This document shows positions 40,382 to 49,274 of a stretch of DNA of 64,000 nt, piece by piece. The position numbers were made by a program, and so were the translations under genes. Positions within the stretch are counted from its first letter, which is position 1. Every line of letters starts with the position of its first letter. The notes under the pieces are model-generated. The model was not told where the DNA came from, did not search any database, and saw only the letters and a program-made list of their open reading frames with translations. Origin of the DNA: Lachnospiraceae bacterium (lineage in GTDB: Bacteria > Bacillota > Clostridia > Lachnospirales > Lachnospiraceae); the NCBI GenBank assembly GCA_030526405.1, contig JAUNCZ010000006.1, positions 1 through 64,000 of the forward strand, written 5' to 3'.

Positions 40382-41128
40382 TCATTTTCTCTTTCTTGGC
40401 ACCGGTGTGGAAAAGCAGAAGGGCAGCTCCAGATGGCAGGACTCCAGAAGTTCCTGATCCTTCAGAATCTCTTCTGCCGACCCATCTGCCCGGATTCCGG
40501 TTTTGTCCATAAGAATCACCCTCTCACAGGTCTCATAGATCATATCCAAATCATGAGAGGCAATCAGTTTTGTCTCCGACATCTCATTCAGGTTATTGAT
40601 GAGGGTCCTTCTGTTATAGGGATCCAGAGTGATGGAGGGCTCATCCAGCAGGATGATCTCCGGCTTCATGGCCATCACCACCGCAATGCAGGCCATTCTC
40701 TTCTCTCCTCCGGACATTTTATAGTTCTGTTTGTACTTCAGATGGGGGATTCTGGTTCTCTCCAGGGCCTCGTCCACCCGCTGTTCCACCTCTTCCCTGC
40801 TCATGCCATAATTTCTTGGAGCAAATGCGATATCATCGTACACGGTGGGCATAAACAGCTGACTGTCAGAATCCTGAAATACAAATCCCAGCCGCTTTCT
40901 GATCTCCGGAAGATTTTTCTTCTCCACCTCCAGCCCCAGAACCTCCACCTTTCCCTGATGGGAAAGAAGTCCTGTGAGCATCTTCATGAGAGTAGATTTT
41001 CCCGTTCCATTGGCACCGATGAGCCCCACGGACTCTCCCGACCGGATGGTGAGTGAAAAATCTGAGAGAATCTGTTTTCCTGTTTCATAGGCAAATGCTG
41101 CCTTTTCTATATTGATTACTTTATTCAT
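40382..41128 (-). CDS. cbiO: ECF transporter ATPase, CbiO type
   Basis: A 248-residue ATPase of an energy-coupling factor importer for cobalt or nickel. Seen: Walker A GANGTGKST, signature MSGGEKRMACIAVVMAM, Walker B IILLDEPSITLDPYNR, and the switch histidine in IASHDLD. Q-loop VFQDSDSQLF is typical of CbiO. Works with the membrane proteins at 41287 (CbiQ) and 42197 (CbiM-CbiN). Start at 41128 with a weak AAGGGA. The gap before it holds part of the 184-bp repeat. Confidence 0.93.
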   Translation of the reverse strand: MNKVINIEKAAFAYETGKQILSDFSLTIRSGESVGLIGANGTGKSTLMKMLTGLLSHQGKVEVLGLEVEKKNLPEIRKRLGFVFQDSDSQLFMPTVYDDIAFAPRNYGMSREEVEQRVDEALERTRIPHLKYKQNYKMSGGEKRMACIAVVMAMKPEIILLDEPSITLDPYNRRTLINNLNEMSETKLIASHDLDMIYETCERVILMDKTGIRADGSAEEILKDQELLESCHLELPFCFSTPVPRKRK

Positions 41129-41225
41129 TGTTCCGTTATCCCTTATTCCAGTATTCCTTTTCGCCGGTAAAGCTCCTGTCTATACCGTTATTCATCCTTC
41201 AGAAGCGGGGACTGTTCCCCTTCTG

Positions 41226-41290
41226 TTCCAGTCGACACTTGCGGAGACCTGTCGCGCGATTCTGGTCAGCTCTAGCTGACATCTTCCTAT
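41226..41290 (+). repeat. Partial copy of the 184-bp repeat (first 65 bases)
   Basis: Matches the full copies from TTCMAGTC through GACATCTTCCTAT with about eight substitutions, keeping the left-end and GTCAGCT/AGCTGAC hairpins. It ends at 41290, inside the last sense codon of cbiQ; the cbiQ stop codon (41287-41289, TAG on the minus strand) is repeat sequence. Confidence 0.88.
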
Positions 41291-42087
41291 ACCAGCAATC
41301 CGCCCAGCAGTGCAGACAGATTCACCAGCCGCAGCAGCAGGATCACAGCTGCCATGATCAGAAAATACAGCCAGTCTGTCCTGCCTGCCCTCTGCACCTC
41401 TGCGTAATAAAAGCTTCCATGAAAGCCTCTCATCTCCATGCTCTGATACAGATCACTGGCTCTGTCCATGCTGCGCAGCAGCAGCTGTCCCAGAAAAGAG
41501 CCCCAGGCAGAGATATGCACGCCCTTCTGGCCCGGTGCCCGCAGCTTATAGGCATTCCACATGGTACCTGCCTCATGAAGCAGCAGACTGATATAGCGAT
41601 AGGTGATCAGGGTCTGAGTCACCATCACCTTGGGCACCTTCAGAAGGCTCAGTGCATAGCAGATCTTCTCAATGTTGGTGGTGGCTATCAGAAGAAAGGA
41701 CATCATCAGTGAGAGGATTCCTTTCAGCATCAGGGACAGAAAGGAGATCATTCCCACCGTCACTGTAAGTGCTCCCAGAGAAAATGCCGGCTCCCTGTTA
41801 AGAATAGGATTCCAGATTCCCACTGCACACACCAGGGGCAGCACAAAACGAAGCTTATAAAAGCAGGTGCGAAGAGGCAGGTCCGCCATCTGATAGGCCA
41901 GCACAGGAATCAGCACCATGGGAATCAGCCCTGACAGCTGATTCACCGGAAATGAAACCACCGTAAAAATATATAGTATTGTCAGAAGCAGCTTTGCCAG
42001 GGGATGTCGCCTGTGAAGAAAGCTGTCGCCGGAAGCCAGGGTATCCATATCCGCCAGTTCCAGCATTGCCGATGTCATCTGATCCAT
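41287..42087 (-). CDS. cbiQ: ECF transporter transmembrane protein, CbiQ type
   Basis: A 266-residue T-component with about 5-6 membrane segments that couples CbiO to the substrate-capture protein. Seen: MDTLASGDSFLHRRHPLAKLL at the start, and the coupling motifs SMDRASDLYQSMEMRGF (Ala-Arg-Gly type) in the C-terminal third. The ATG at 42087 follows AAGGAGG; the open frame further upstream lacks a ribosome site. The stop codon lies in a repeat fragment. Confidence 0.93.
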   Translation of the reverse strand: MDQMTSAMLELADMDTLASGDSFLHRRHPLAKLLLTILYIFTVVSFPVNQLSGLIPMVLIPVLAYQMADLPLRTCFYKLRFVLPLVCAVGIWNPILNREPAFSLGALTVTVGMISFLSLMLKGILSLMMSFLLIATTNIEKICYALSLLKVPKVMVTQTLITYRYISLLLHEAGTMWNAYKLRAPGQKGVHISAWGSFLGQLLLRSMDRASDLYQSMEMRGFHGSFYYAEVQRAGRTDWLYFLIMAAVILLLRLVNLSALLGGLLV

Positions 42088-42196
42088 AAAATCCTCCTTT
42101 TTCCAGTGCACGCATATGTACCAGTATACAACAATAAAGAAAAGGATGCCACAGGACACCCTTTTCATTTTGTCTCATTTTTCTATTCCTTATTTT

Positions 42197-43237
42197 TTAT
42201 GCTCTGACTTTCTTTTTCTTAAAGAAGCCTCCCAGGAAGCAGATTGCCACTGCCACAGCAGTTACCATGAGACCTCCCACAATTCCGGAAACGGAGGTTC
42301 CCACCCCATTGTCCTCATCATTGGCAAAGGCGTAATCCGGAAGAAAGGCTGTCTTTTCCTGAAGGGAAGCTGCAGCATCCGCAATGGTGCTGGATACACC
42401 GTACTCCTCCTCGTCCAGTCCCATATTGGCAGAATAGCCGCCATCGGCATTTCCGAAAAGAGACCACTCCAGTCCGTCAGGATTGCCGCTGGCAAACTGT
42501 GAGCCGATGCCTGCAATGAGAACTGCTGCCACTGCCAGAACTGCCACTGCAGATTTCAGACTGAGCTTTGCCTCCGCACTGTTGTCCTTTCCAACCACCT
42601 CCAGAAGCTCCGGACGGGTCTGGTATACGAAAACAAGCACAGCCGCTGTGATCACACCCTCCACAAGACCGATGGCAAGGTGGATGGGCTGCATCAGACC
42701 AACAAAGGCACCGAAGGGAAGTTCTGAGATACCGGAAGCAAAGGTTTCAACACAAACGGAAAATGCTCCCAGCTGCAGAGTAAGCATACACCCCAGTACA
42801 GAGGCAACCGTCAGGCGAAGCCGTACATTTCCTCCCTTTTTCTTCATGATGGGGCGATAGATCAGGAAATAACCTATGAAACACCCATAAAATGCCATGT
42901 TCCAGCAGTTGGCCCCCAGAGCCATCAGACCTCCGTCTGCAAAAAACAGACCCTGGATTGCCAGGATTACCACCATGGATAAAAAGCCTGCGTAGGGTCC
43001 CAGCAGAGAGGAAAGAAGCATTCCTCCACAGAGATGTCCGCTGGAGCCTGTACCCGGTATGGTGTAATTGATCATCTGTCCTGCAAATACAAAGGCAGCC
43101 ATTACTCCCATAACAGGAAGCTTGGATGTCTGCTCATCCATCTTAAGGTTCTTTACTGAAACTCCGGTGGTAATACCGGAAGCAACATACATTGTCGCTG
43201 CTACTGTTGGCGCCAGAAGCGCATCCGCCATATGCAT
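42197..43237 (-). CDS. ECF cobalt/nickel substrate-capture protein, CbiM fused to a CbiN/PDGLE-type domain
   Basis: A 346-residue protein. The N-terminus MHMADALLAP keeps the histidine at position 2 that chelates the metal in CbiM/NikM. Seven or so membrane segments; GTGSSGHLCGGML contains another conserved histidine. The C-terminal domain has NPDGLEWSLFGNAD, the PDGLE motif of CbiN/NikN, followed by a last membrane segment and KKKK end. Cobalt and nickel versions look alike; a fused CbiN-like part occurs in both. No cobalamin riboswitch precedes it. AAGGAGG lies before the ATG at 43237. Confidence 0.92.
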   Translation of the reverse strand: MHMADALLAPTVAATMYVASGITTGVSVKNLKMDEQTSKLPVMGVMAAFVFAGQMINYTIPGTGSSGHLCGGMLLSSLLGPYAGFLSMVVILAIQGLFFADGGLMALGANCWNMAFYGCFIGYFLIYRPIMKKKGGNVRLRLTVASVLGCMLTLQLGAFSVCVETFASGISELPFGAFVGLMQPIHLAIGLVEGVITAAVLVFVYQTRPELLEVVGKDNSAEAKLSLKSAVAVLAVAAVLIAGIGSQFASGNPDGLEWSLFGNADGGYSANMGLDEEEYGVSSTIADAAASLQEKTAFLPDYAFANDEDNGVGTSVSGIVGGLMVTAVAVAICFLGGFFKKKKVRA

Positions 43238-43280
43238 ATACTACTACCTCCTTTTTATGGTTCCTTACCAGGAAACACCC

Positions 43281-43328
43281 AATACTCATGGCAATCCAGG
43301 TGATATTCTGAAATTCTCACAATACTCA
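43281..43328 (-). promoter_or_regulatory. Direct repeat upstream of the cobalt/nickel transporter
   Basis: AATACTCA occurs at 43281-43288 and 43321-43328, exactly 40 bases apart (four DNA turns), 44-91 bases before the gene start. Possibly a regulator site. I see no clear -35/-10 or riboswitch in this region. Confidence 0.3.
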
Positions 43329-43400
43329 CATTGTTATCGGTATTTTCCCCAAAACCCATATCATATATGTAATTATATCTGGCAATTCACGCAATAATAA

Positions 43401-43426
43401 GCCCCCCGGGGGGTTCCCGGAGGGTT
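43401..43426 (-). terminator. Terminator after the rhomboid gene
   Basis: On the minus strand CCCTCCGGG pairs with CCCGGGGGG, then CTTATTATT. It is 47 bases past the rhomboid stop. Confidence 0.75.
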
Positions 43427-43472
43427 TCAATTCGCGATCACACGATTCCATAATGGAATATAGTAATACTAT

Positions 43473-44069
43473 TCAGGATTTTTGTGTCTGTCTGTTCAAC
43501 TCGTATCCCAGACAGCCGCCGCAGATACCGCCCACAATATGAGCCATATTGGAGATATTATCTGAGATGGTGATTCCCTCATATATCTGCTGTCCGATAA
43601 AGATTACTGCCACCAGAATAAAGGTGAGGGGAATCTCACTGTCTTTTACCCTTGTAAAGGATGCCAGCAGAATAAAGGCAAATACAATGCCGCTGGCACC
43701 GCATAAACCAACTCGAGGAAACAGAAGATAATTCACCAGGGCAGTCACCACTGCCGTGATGGCGATGATTTCCATCAGCAGCCTGGAACCGTATTTCTCC
43801 TCCAGCATAGGACCCAGCAGCAGCAGGTAGGAAGCATTTCCCACAAAATGTCCCCAGCCCCCATGGCCAAAGATATAGGTAATAAACCGAAGCCAGGTTC
43901 CTGGATTTCCCAGAGGTGCTCTGTAGGTCATAAAAAACTTCTCTGTAGCTGCTCCGTGGGTCACCTCGCCCAAGGCAGTGGCGATCAGACAGATCAGCAC
44001 AAAGCTCAGAATCACCGGTGAATTAAAGGTAACGCGAATTTTCTTTTTCTCCGGGGAAACAGAATCCAT
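43473..44069 (-). CDS. Rhomboid-family intramembrane serine protease
   Basis: A 198-residue membrane protease with six expected segments. The catalytic Ser126 is in GLCGASGIVF and His177 in NMAHIVGGICGG; the L1 loop motif is FGHGGWGHFVGNASYLLLLG, with the conserved HxxxN. Cleaves substrates within the membrane; target unknown. AAGGAGG precedes the ATG at 44069. Ends with a terminator. Confidence 0.93.
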   Translation of the reverse strand: MDSVSPEKKKIRVTFNSPVILSFVLICLIATALGEVTHGAATEKFFMTYRAPLGNPGTWLRFITYIFGHGGWGHFVGNASYLLLLGPMLEEKYGSRLLMEIIAITAVVTALVNYLLFPRVGLCGASGIVFAFILLASFTRVKDSEIPLTFILVAVIFIGQQIYEGITISDNISNMAHIVGGICGGCLGYELNRQTQKS

Positions 44070-44112
44070 AGTTCTTCCTCCTTTCAAACCTCGTGTACTG
44101 CATCAGAAGACA

Positions 44113-44625
44113 TTAGCCGAAAAAGACCTTCATAACATCTCCTCCCTGCTGCATGTCTTCCTCCGCCACGATATTGCTGACATGAATCCCGGTCATCCCC
44201 TGGGAGAGGGCCTCCAGTACAAGGCTGTAGGTGTCCTCCACCAGCACCAGCTGCTCCTCCTTCACGCCATTCTCCTCTGCTTTCCTTCGCATCACCGGAA
44301 TCTTTTCCCTGTCATGTTCAACGGAAAGATATTCTTCAAACAGCCCAGGATACCACCTGGTCAGAAATGCTTTTTTTCCGAGATTTTCACTTTCTGAGGC
44401 GGTTCTCGTCAGCACAAAGAGACGATGTCCCTCCTCCTTCAGTCTCATGGCAAATCTCCTTACCGGTCCCACCGGCAGACAGAAGTCAAAGGTATGTTCT
44501 CTTTTTCCCTCATGATACTGTCTCCAGCTCTCTGCAGAGAGACCGCAGATACAGGCCCCCGGTACACCCGGCTTTGGAAAACGGGGTGCACTTAAGGTTC
44601 CATCAAAATCAAAAAATACCAGCAT
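44113..44625 (-). CDS. HAD-superfamily hydrolase
   Basis: A 170-residue phosphatase-like protein beginning MLVFFDFDGTLS, which contains the nucleophile and acid/base aspartates. Motif II is FVLTRTASES and the acidic motif IV is LVLVEDTYSLVLEA. Substrate unknown. AAAGGAG lies 5 bases before the ATG at 44625; the longer frame would overlap the next gene. Last gene in the moaC-mog run. Confidence 0.88.
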   Translation of the reverse strand: MLVFFDFDGTLSAPRFPKPGVPGACICGLSAESWRQYHEGKREHTFDFCLPVGPVRRFAMRLKEEGHRLFVLTRTASESENLGKKAFLTRWYPGLFEEYLSVEHDREKIPVMRRKAEENGVKEEQLVLVEDTYSLVLEALSQGMTGIHVSNIVAEEDMQQGGDVMKVFFG

Positions 44626-44659
44626 GTGTTCTCCTTTTCCCATGTCCGTAACAGGAACA

Positions 44660-44929
44660 TCAGATCCAGTCGTACTCACCGCCTGTAATGGCAAGGCTCA
44701 GAAGCTGATCGAATCTCTCCACCTCTTCCTCTCCTTCCACTACCTGCAGAAGCTTTGCATCCTCCTTTGCCTCCGGCATCTCATCGTCCGGTCCGATCTC
44801 CATATCCGGATGCTCTCCGCAGTATGGACAGATCATCCTTGGCAGGATTCTGGCATCCAGAAATCTGGTGCTGCAGGCTTCGCACTCATAAAATCCACAC
44901 ATCATAGTTCCATCATTCACAAAATACAT
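44660..44929 (-). CDS. Zinc-ribbon protein, 89 residues, unknown function
   Basis: Two Cys pairs, CEAC (16-19) and CPYC (34-37), separated by 14 residues, form a likely zinc ribbon; the C-terminal half is acidic and helical. AAGGAG precedes the ATG at 44929. It lies between mog and the HAD gene with short gaps, so it is cotranscribed with molybdenum cofactor genes; whether it has a part in that pathway is unknown. Confidence 0.78.
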   Translation of the reverse strand: MYFVNDGTMMCGFYECEACSTRFLDARILPRMICPYCGEHPDMEIGPDDEMPEAKEDAKLLQVVEGEEEVERFDQLLSLAITGGEYDWI

Positions 44930-44962
44930 ACTTATTTCTCCTTCCAGTTATTGCAGGGTATA

Positions 44963-45454
44963 TCAGCCGCCACAGTTGGCGCTGCCCTCAGAATACAGCA
45001 TTTCCAGACCATGCTCCACCGCATCGATCACCGCCAGGATATTCTCCTGGGATGCTTTTTTGCTTCCCGGCAGATTGATGATCAGACTTCTTCCTCTGAT
45101 TCCTGCTGCCGAACGGGACAGACAGCCCTTTGGAGTGATCTGCATGGATGCAGCTCGCATGGCCTCCGGAATTCCCGGTGTAGGACGCTCCACCACCTCC
45201 ATGGTGGCCTCCGGTGTAATGTCACGGGGAGAAAATCCGGTTCCTCCGGTGGTGAGCACCAGGGCAATCTTCCGCTCATCTGCACATTTTTTCAGAACCG
45301 CTTTGATCATCTCCGGGTCATCCGGAACGATTTCTGTGTGCACCACCTCATAGTCTCTGTCCTTCAGAATCTGCACCAGATTTGGTCCGCTGGTGTCTTC
45401 CCTTTCTCCTGCATAGCCCTTATCGCTTACTGTAATTACTGCCGCTGTAAACAT
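44963..45454 (-). CDS. Molybdopterin adenylyltransferase (MogA/MoaB family)
   Basis: A 163-residue protein that adenylates molybdopterin ahead of molybdenum insertion. Seen: TVSDKGYAGEREDTSGP (9-25), the LTTGGTGFSPRDITPEAT loop with the catalytic acidic residue, and the C-terminal LPGSKKAS. The start at 45454 follows AAGGAAAG; the upstream open frame overlaps moaC. Follows moaC by 16 bases. MogA and MoaB cannot be told apart with certainty. Confidence 0.93.
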   Translation of the reverse strand: MFTAAVITVSDKGYAGEREDTSGPNLVQILKDRDYEVVHTEIVPDDPEMIKAVLKKCADERKIALVLTTGGTGFSPRDITPEATMEVVERPTPGIPEAMRAASMQITPKGCLSRSAAGIRGRSLIINLPGSKKASQENILAVIDAVEHGLEMLYSEGSANCGG

Positions 45455-45470
45455 AGATCTTTCCTCCTTC

Positions 45471-45953
45471 CTATGCCTCTGTTCTTTCAAAATCGCCATG
45501 AACTCCACCGGATTTTCTCAGCAGACGGATGTCAGCGATCACCATATCCTTCTGTACTGCCTTACACATATCATACACGGTAAGACAGGCAGTGGACACA
45601 GCTGTCAGCGCCTCCATCTCAACTCCTGTTCTTCCGGAGCAGGAAACAGTAGCCTGTATCTCCACGCTGCAGCGCTCCTCATCCAGAGAAAGGTGCAGAT
45701 CTATTCCATCGATGAGAATCGGATGGCACATGGGAATCAGGTCCGGGGTCCGCTTAGCCCCCATCACCCCTGCAATCTGTGCCACAGTGAGAACATCTCC
45801 CTTTTTCATTCCACCGGAACGAATCAGGGAAAAGGTGTCTCTGTTCACCAGTACTCTGCCGGCAGCCACCGCCACACGCTTTGTGACTGATTTCTCATTC
45901 ACATCCACCATCTTCGCACGGCCCTGCTCATTAAAATGGGTAAAATCACTCAT
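45471..45953 (-). CDS. moaC: Cyclic pyranopterin monophosphate synthase
   Basis: Carries out the second half of the first step of molybdenum cofactor synthesis, forming cyclic pyranopterin from the MoaA product. The 160-residue sequence has GDVLTVAQIAGVMGAKRTPDLIPMCHPI, GIDLHLSLDE, TGVEMEALTAVSTA and the C-terminal LLRKSGG, all family hallmarks. AGGGGA precedes the ATG at 45953. First gene of a four-gene run; moaA, moaE, mobA and moeA are absent from the window. Confidence 0.97.
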   Translation of the reverse strand: MSDFTHFNEQGRAKMVDVNEKSVTKRVAVAAGRVLVNRDTFSLIRSGGMKKGDVLTVAQIAGVMGAKRTPDLIPMCHPILIDGIDLHLSLDEERCSVEIQATVSCSGRTGVEMEALTAVSTACLTVYDMCKAVQKDMVIADIRLLRKSGGVHGDFERTEA

Positions 45954-46012
45954 GTTCCATATCCCCTTTTCTTTCTATAATACTATCTATTTCTCTTTCT
46001 TTTTCCAAGGTA

Positions 46013-46117
46013 AAGCGGACTTTTGCTATCCGCTTCTCTGACTGCTTCTCTGCAGCCAAGCGGACATTCGCAATCCGCTTCACTACCTGCTCATGAACCA
46101 CTGCTTGAAGTGGTTCA
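46013..46117 (-). repeat. Hairpin repeat family 2, copy 2 (uninterrupted)
   Basis: Read on the minus strand it begins TGAACCACTTCAAGCAGT and continues GGTTCATGAGCAGGTAGTG, then two tandem hairpins, AAGCGGA/TCCGCTT (46060-46082) and GCGGA/TCCGC (46015-46033). GAACCACT/AGTGGTTC makes another hairpin. Its first three bases are the TGA stop codon of the AEC carrier gene. Confidence 0.82.
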
Positions 46118-47050
46118 GTGCACCATCATCTGGAAGACAAAGGTCATCAGAGGCATGGTGGCGATACACAACACCACCGTCATGATATTGATGCTGCCTG
46201 CCAGCACTTCATCTCTGTGCTCCACATTGGCCAGCTGACTGACAGTGGAGGCAGAGGGTGCCGCCGTTGCCAGAAAGAATACAAACAATACACTGATCAT
46301 GGATTTCGGAATAACCGTGCGTACCAGTACTGCCAGAATCACACAGGTGATCAGAGGTGATACCAGAAGACGCAGGGCAGACACGATCCAGATGGATTTC
46401 TGACTGAAAATCTGCTTCAGATCCGCATCAGCGATCATAATTCCAATTACAATCATGCTCAGGGGCCCGATACATTCTCCTGTTCTGCTCAGAGCAGAGG
46501 AAAGGATTTCCGGCAGAGTGATTCTTCCAAAGAACAGAATCAATCCCAAAATACAGGCAAGAATGTTTGGATTCAGGATGACCTTTCTCAGATCCATTCT
46601 CTTTTCACCGCTGATCATACTCAGAAGGTGGGTCCAGAAAAGAATCGCCTGAATAATCGTATAGGCACAGCAATAAAAAACATATTCACTACCCAGTACA
46701 TACCCCACAATGGGAATCAGCAGATTTCCTCCGTTTGAGTAGATCACAGAAGCCCTCTCCACTGTGTTGATCTTCAGTACCGGAGCAAAAAACCTTGTAC
46801 CTGTGATCATCACAATATGATAGACCACAGCGGCAAGGATCGCCAGGACAAAGCCCAGGGCCTTCTCATTGGAATACTCCAGCTGCAAGGATGAGATCAG
46901 CATACAGGGGGAGATGATATACAGTACCAGCTTGGAGATCACTGCACTGTTCTCCAGGGTAAGCATGTTGGTTTTCCCTGCAGCAAATCCGAACAGGATC
47001 ATCAACGCGATCACAAGAATCTGCTGCAAAAGAATCAGACTGAGTTCCAT
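46115..47050 (-). CDS. AEC (auxin efflux carrier) family transporter
   Basis: A 311-residue membrane protein with about 10 segments, of the family that in bacteria carries malate, malonate or other organic acids. Seen: ILFGFAAGKTNML, LVLYIISPCMLISSL, the NGGNLLIPIV crossover and the matching AAPSASTVSQLA in the second half. GGAGG precedes the ATG at 47050. The stop codon is the first triplet of the hairpin repeat at 46013-46117. Confidence 0.92.
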   Translation of the reverse strand: MELSLILLQQILVIALMILFGFAAGKTNMLTLENSAVISKLVLYIISPCMLISSLQLEYSNEKALGFVLAILAAVVYHIVMITGTRFFAPVLKINTVERASVIYSNGGNLLIPIVGYVLGSEYVFYCCAYTIIQAILFWTHLLSMISGEKRMDLRKVILNPNILACILGLILFFGRITLPEILSSALSRTGECIGPLSMIVIGIMIADADLKQIFSQKSIWIVSALRLLVSPLITCVILAVLVRTVIPKSMISVLFVFFLATAAPSASTVSQLANVEHRDEVLAGSINIMTVVLCIATMPLMTFVFQMMVH

Positions 47051-47141
47051 ACAATAGTTCCTCCATATTTTTCTCTTATACAGTACTCAGTATAGTAAAA
47101 ACTGCAGCTTATTACAATGTTCAGAAAGACTTTCCGATACA

Positions 47142-47325
47142 TTCAAGTCTACGCTTGCGGAGACTTGGCGCGCGATTCTGGTCAGCTTTAGCTGACATCT
47201 TCCTATCAGAATCGCTGCGCATCCTCGCGGAGCGTTTTATCTCAGTCGGAGATTGGACTCCCACTGAGACTAATTTGTCAGTGCTCACCACCTGTAGAGG
47301 TGGGAGTCTTCTCCACTGAGATAAA
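47142..47325 (+). repeat. 184-bp structured repeat, copy 2
   Basis: Identical by eye to 39527-39710 and in the same orientation. It lies between the AEC gene start and the terminator of the fruK-fruR operon, which begins at 47326, the very next base. Flanks differ from copy 1 on both sides, so the ends TTCAAG and AGATAAA mark the unit. Together with the terminator it fills the 318 bases between the genes. Confidence 0.92.
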
Positions 47326-47356
47326 CCGCCCCCCGGAAATCTCCGGGAGGCGGTTT
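47326..47356 (-). terminator. Terminator of the fruK-fruR operon
   Basis: Minus strand CCGCCTCCCGGA and TCCGGGGGGCGG around GATT, followed by a short T run (TTTATC) that belongs to the adjoining repeat. Confidence 0.85.
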
Positions 47357-47368
47357 GTGATCTGTTTC

Positions 47369-48112
47369 TTATACTCTGGTAATATTCTCAAGCTGGTTGT
47401 ATCTGTCCGGAATTCTCTCTGTGAGAATCTGCGCCTTTTCAATAGGACAGAAGGTCACGGAGGATACCACATCAAATTTTGTGGAATCCGCCAGCACATA
47501 GGCAAGGCGACACTGCTGGATGGCAGTCTGCTTTACAAGGGCCTCTCCCGGATCAGGAGTGGTAAAGCCCTCCTCCAGGCTGATGCCGTTGGATCCGAAA
47601 AATCCCCTTGAAAAATGATACTTCTGCAGCATCAGAACCGCATCGGCACCAACCACCGCCTCTGTACTGTTTTTCAGTTCTCCGCCCACAAGAATCACTC
47701 TTTTTCCGGAAGCCATCATTTTCTGGGCATGGGAAACACCATTGGTTACATAGCTGATACTGTTATCATCAGGAAGGAAATCGATCATTCCCTCTGTGGT
47801 GGTTCCTGCATCGATGTAAACAAAATCAGAGGGGCGCACCAGGGATGCCGCATAGGCGGAAATCCAGCGCTTTTCCTCACGATGCAGCTCACTCTTCTGA
47901 CGAACAGTGGGCTCATTGGTGGAAATATTGCTCTCCAGCGAGATGGCACCTCCAAATACCTTCTCCAGTTTTCCCATTCTTGCCAGCTGTGTAATATCTC
48001 GTCTGGCTGTTGATTCTGAAATATTCAGCAGAGTTTTCAACTCTGCCACTGTAACGCTGCCCTTTTCACTTAAAATATGAAGGATGGCATTGTGTCTCTG
48101 TTCTGTAAGCAT
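47369..48112 (-). CDS. DeoR-family repressor, probable FruR
   Basis: A 247-residue sugar-phosphate-responsive repressor. The N-terminal helix-turn-helix is SVTVAELKTLLNISESTARRDI (19-40); the C-terminal sensor domain has the DeoR motifs YIDAGTTTEGMIDFL and GGELKNSTEAVVG and the ADSTKFD loop. Follows fruK by 36 bases, so it very likely regulates this operon in response to fructose 1-phosphate. GAGGACA precedes the ATG at 48112. Confidence 0.92.
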   Translation of the reverse strand: MLTEQRHNAILHILSEKGSVTVAELKTLLNISESTARRDITQLARMGKLEKVFGGAISLESNISTNEPTVRQKSELHREEKRWISAYAASLVRPSDFVYIDAGTTTEGMIDFLPDDNSISYVTNGVSHAQKMMASGKRVILVGGELKNSTEAVVGADAVLMLQKYHFSRGFFGSNGISLEEGFTTPDPGEALVKQTAIQQCRLAYVLADSTKFDVVSSVTFCPIEKAQILTERIPDRYNQLENITRV

Positions 48113-48148
48113 ATCTGTGTCCTCAATCTGTTTTATAATAACCTGCTT

Positions 48149-49057
48149 TTAATACTGGAGACTCTGCAACACCTCCAGAACCTCCTCCTCTGTGGCAAGA
48201 TAATCAGAAAAAGCACTGGCACTTCCACAGGCGATTCCCATATAAAATGCCTTCTTGTACTCTCCTGATGAAAGAAATCCTGCCATGAAGCCTGCTGCCA
48301 TGGAATCCCCTGCACCTACTGCATTTACCACAGTACCTTCCGGTGCCGGTGAACTGTAAACCTCTCCATCCTCAGCAATAAGAACTGCACCATCTCCTGC
48401 CATGGAGATCAGCACATTGACAGCACCCATCTGCTGAAGTTTTCTTCCATATTCAATTACAGATTCTCTGGTATTCAGTTCTACGCCAAAAATCTCCTCC
48501 AACTCGTGATTATTGGGCTTGATCAGGAATGGATGGTAGGCCAGCACATTCAAAAGCAGGTCCTTAGCTGCATCCACCACGATTCTGCAGCCTTTATCCT
48601 GAAATCGCTTCATGATCCGGCTGTACATATCATCCGGCATGGATGGGGGAATACTGCCGGACAGGAACAGGCAGTCCTCGCTGGTCAGTGTCTCCAGCTG
48701 CTGCATCAACTGCTCCACCTTTTCCTCACTGATCTTCGGTCCCATTCCGTTGATCTCCGTTCCTTCGATGGATTTCAGTTTCACATTGATGCGGGACACT
48801 CCCTCCTCCACATCAATAAAGTGAGAAATGATTCCCAGTTCCTCCACTCTTCTTTTGATTTCTTCTCCTACAAAGCCTGCGGTAAAACCCAGAGCAGTTG
48901 TCTCAAAGCCCAGATTCTTCAGTACAATCGAAACATTGATGCCCTTGCCCCCGGGAAGAATCAGTTCCTCCGCGGTGCGGTTTGTACGTCCCAATCTGAA
49001 ATTTTCCACCCCTACAATATAATCCAAACTTGGATTAAAGGTCACTGTGTATAACAT
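48149..49057 (-). CDS. 1-phosphofructokinase (PfkB family)
   Basis: Phosphorylates fructose 1-phosphate to the 1,6-bisphosphate. A 302-residue PfkB/ribokinase fold: MLYTVTFNPSLDYIV, the GGKGINVSIVLKNLG signature 1, and VVNAVGAGDSMAAGFMAGFL with the catalytic aspartate. LacC (tagatose-6-phosphate kinase) is a close alternative; the partner regulator favours FruK. The start at 49057 has GGGAG upstream. No fructose PTS gene follows, unlike the usual fruRKA order. Confidence 0.9.
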   Translation of the reverse strand: MLYTVTFNPSLDYIVGVENFRLGRTNRTAEELILPGGKGINVSIVLKNLGFETTALGFTAGFVGEEIKRRVEELGIISHFIDVEEGVSRINVKLKSIEGTEINGMGPKISEEKVEQLMQQLETLTSEDCLFLSGSIPPSMPDDMYSRIMKRFQDKGCRIVVDAAKDLLLNVLAYHPFLIKPNNHELEEIFGVELNTRESVIEYGRKLQQMGAVNVLISMAGDGAVLIAEDGEVYSSPAPEGTVVNAVGAGDSMAAGFMAGFLSSGEYKKAFYMGIACGSASAFSDYLATEEEVLEVLQSLQY

Positions 49058-49087
49058 TTGAACACTCCCATCTTTGTTGTAGTTCAT

Positions 49088-49116
49088 ATTATACTCGCTG
49101 ACACGTTCATATTCAA
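49088..49116 (-). promoter_or_regulatory. fruK promoter with putative FruR sites
   Basis: -35 TTGAAT (49111-49116), 17-base spacer, -10 TATAAT (49088-49093). TGAACG occurs in the spacer and again just upstream of the -35 (ATGAACGTG and CTGAACGAAA), likely repressor half-sites. Confidence 0.75.
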
Positions 49117-49274
49117 GCATTTTCGTTCAGAAACACTCAGGTTTTTCTTCTGCTTTCCACTTTCTCTGTACCAGAGGCATTTCTCCCCTAAACCGCGACC
49201 CACAGGGGAGTATATGGGGTACACAAATGTGATTCCATTTCAGAATCATCACTTTCTATATCAGCATATAGAAA

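Noticed and set aside
43238..43470. Cobalamin or NiCo riboswitch before the cobalt/nickel transporter
   Set aside because: No B12 box or aptamer helices are found; only a weak direct repeat is seen.
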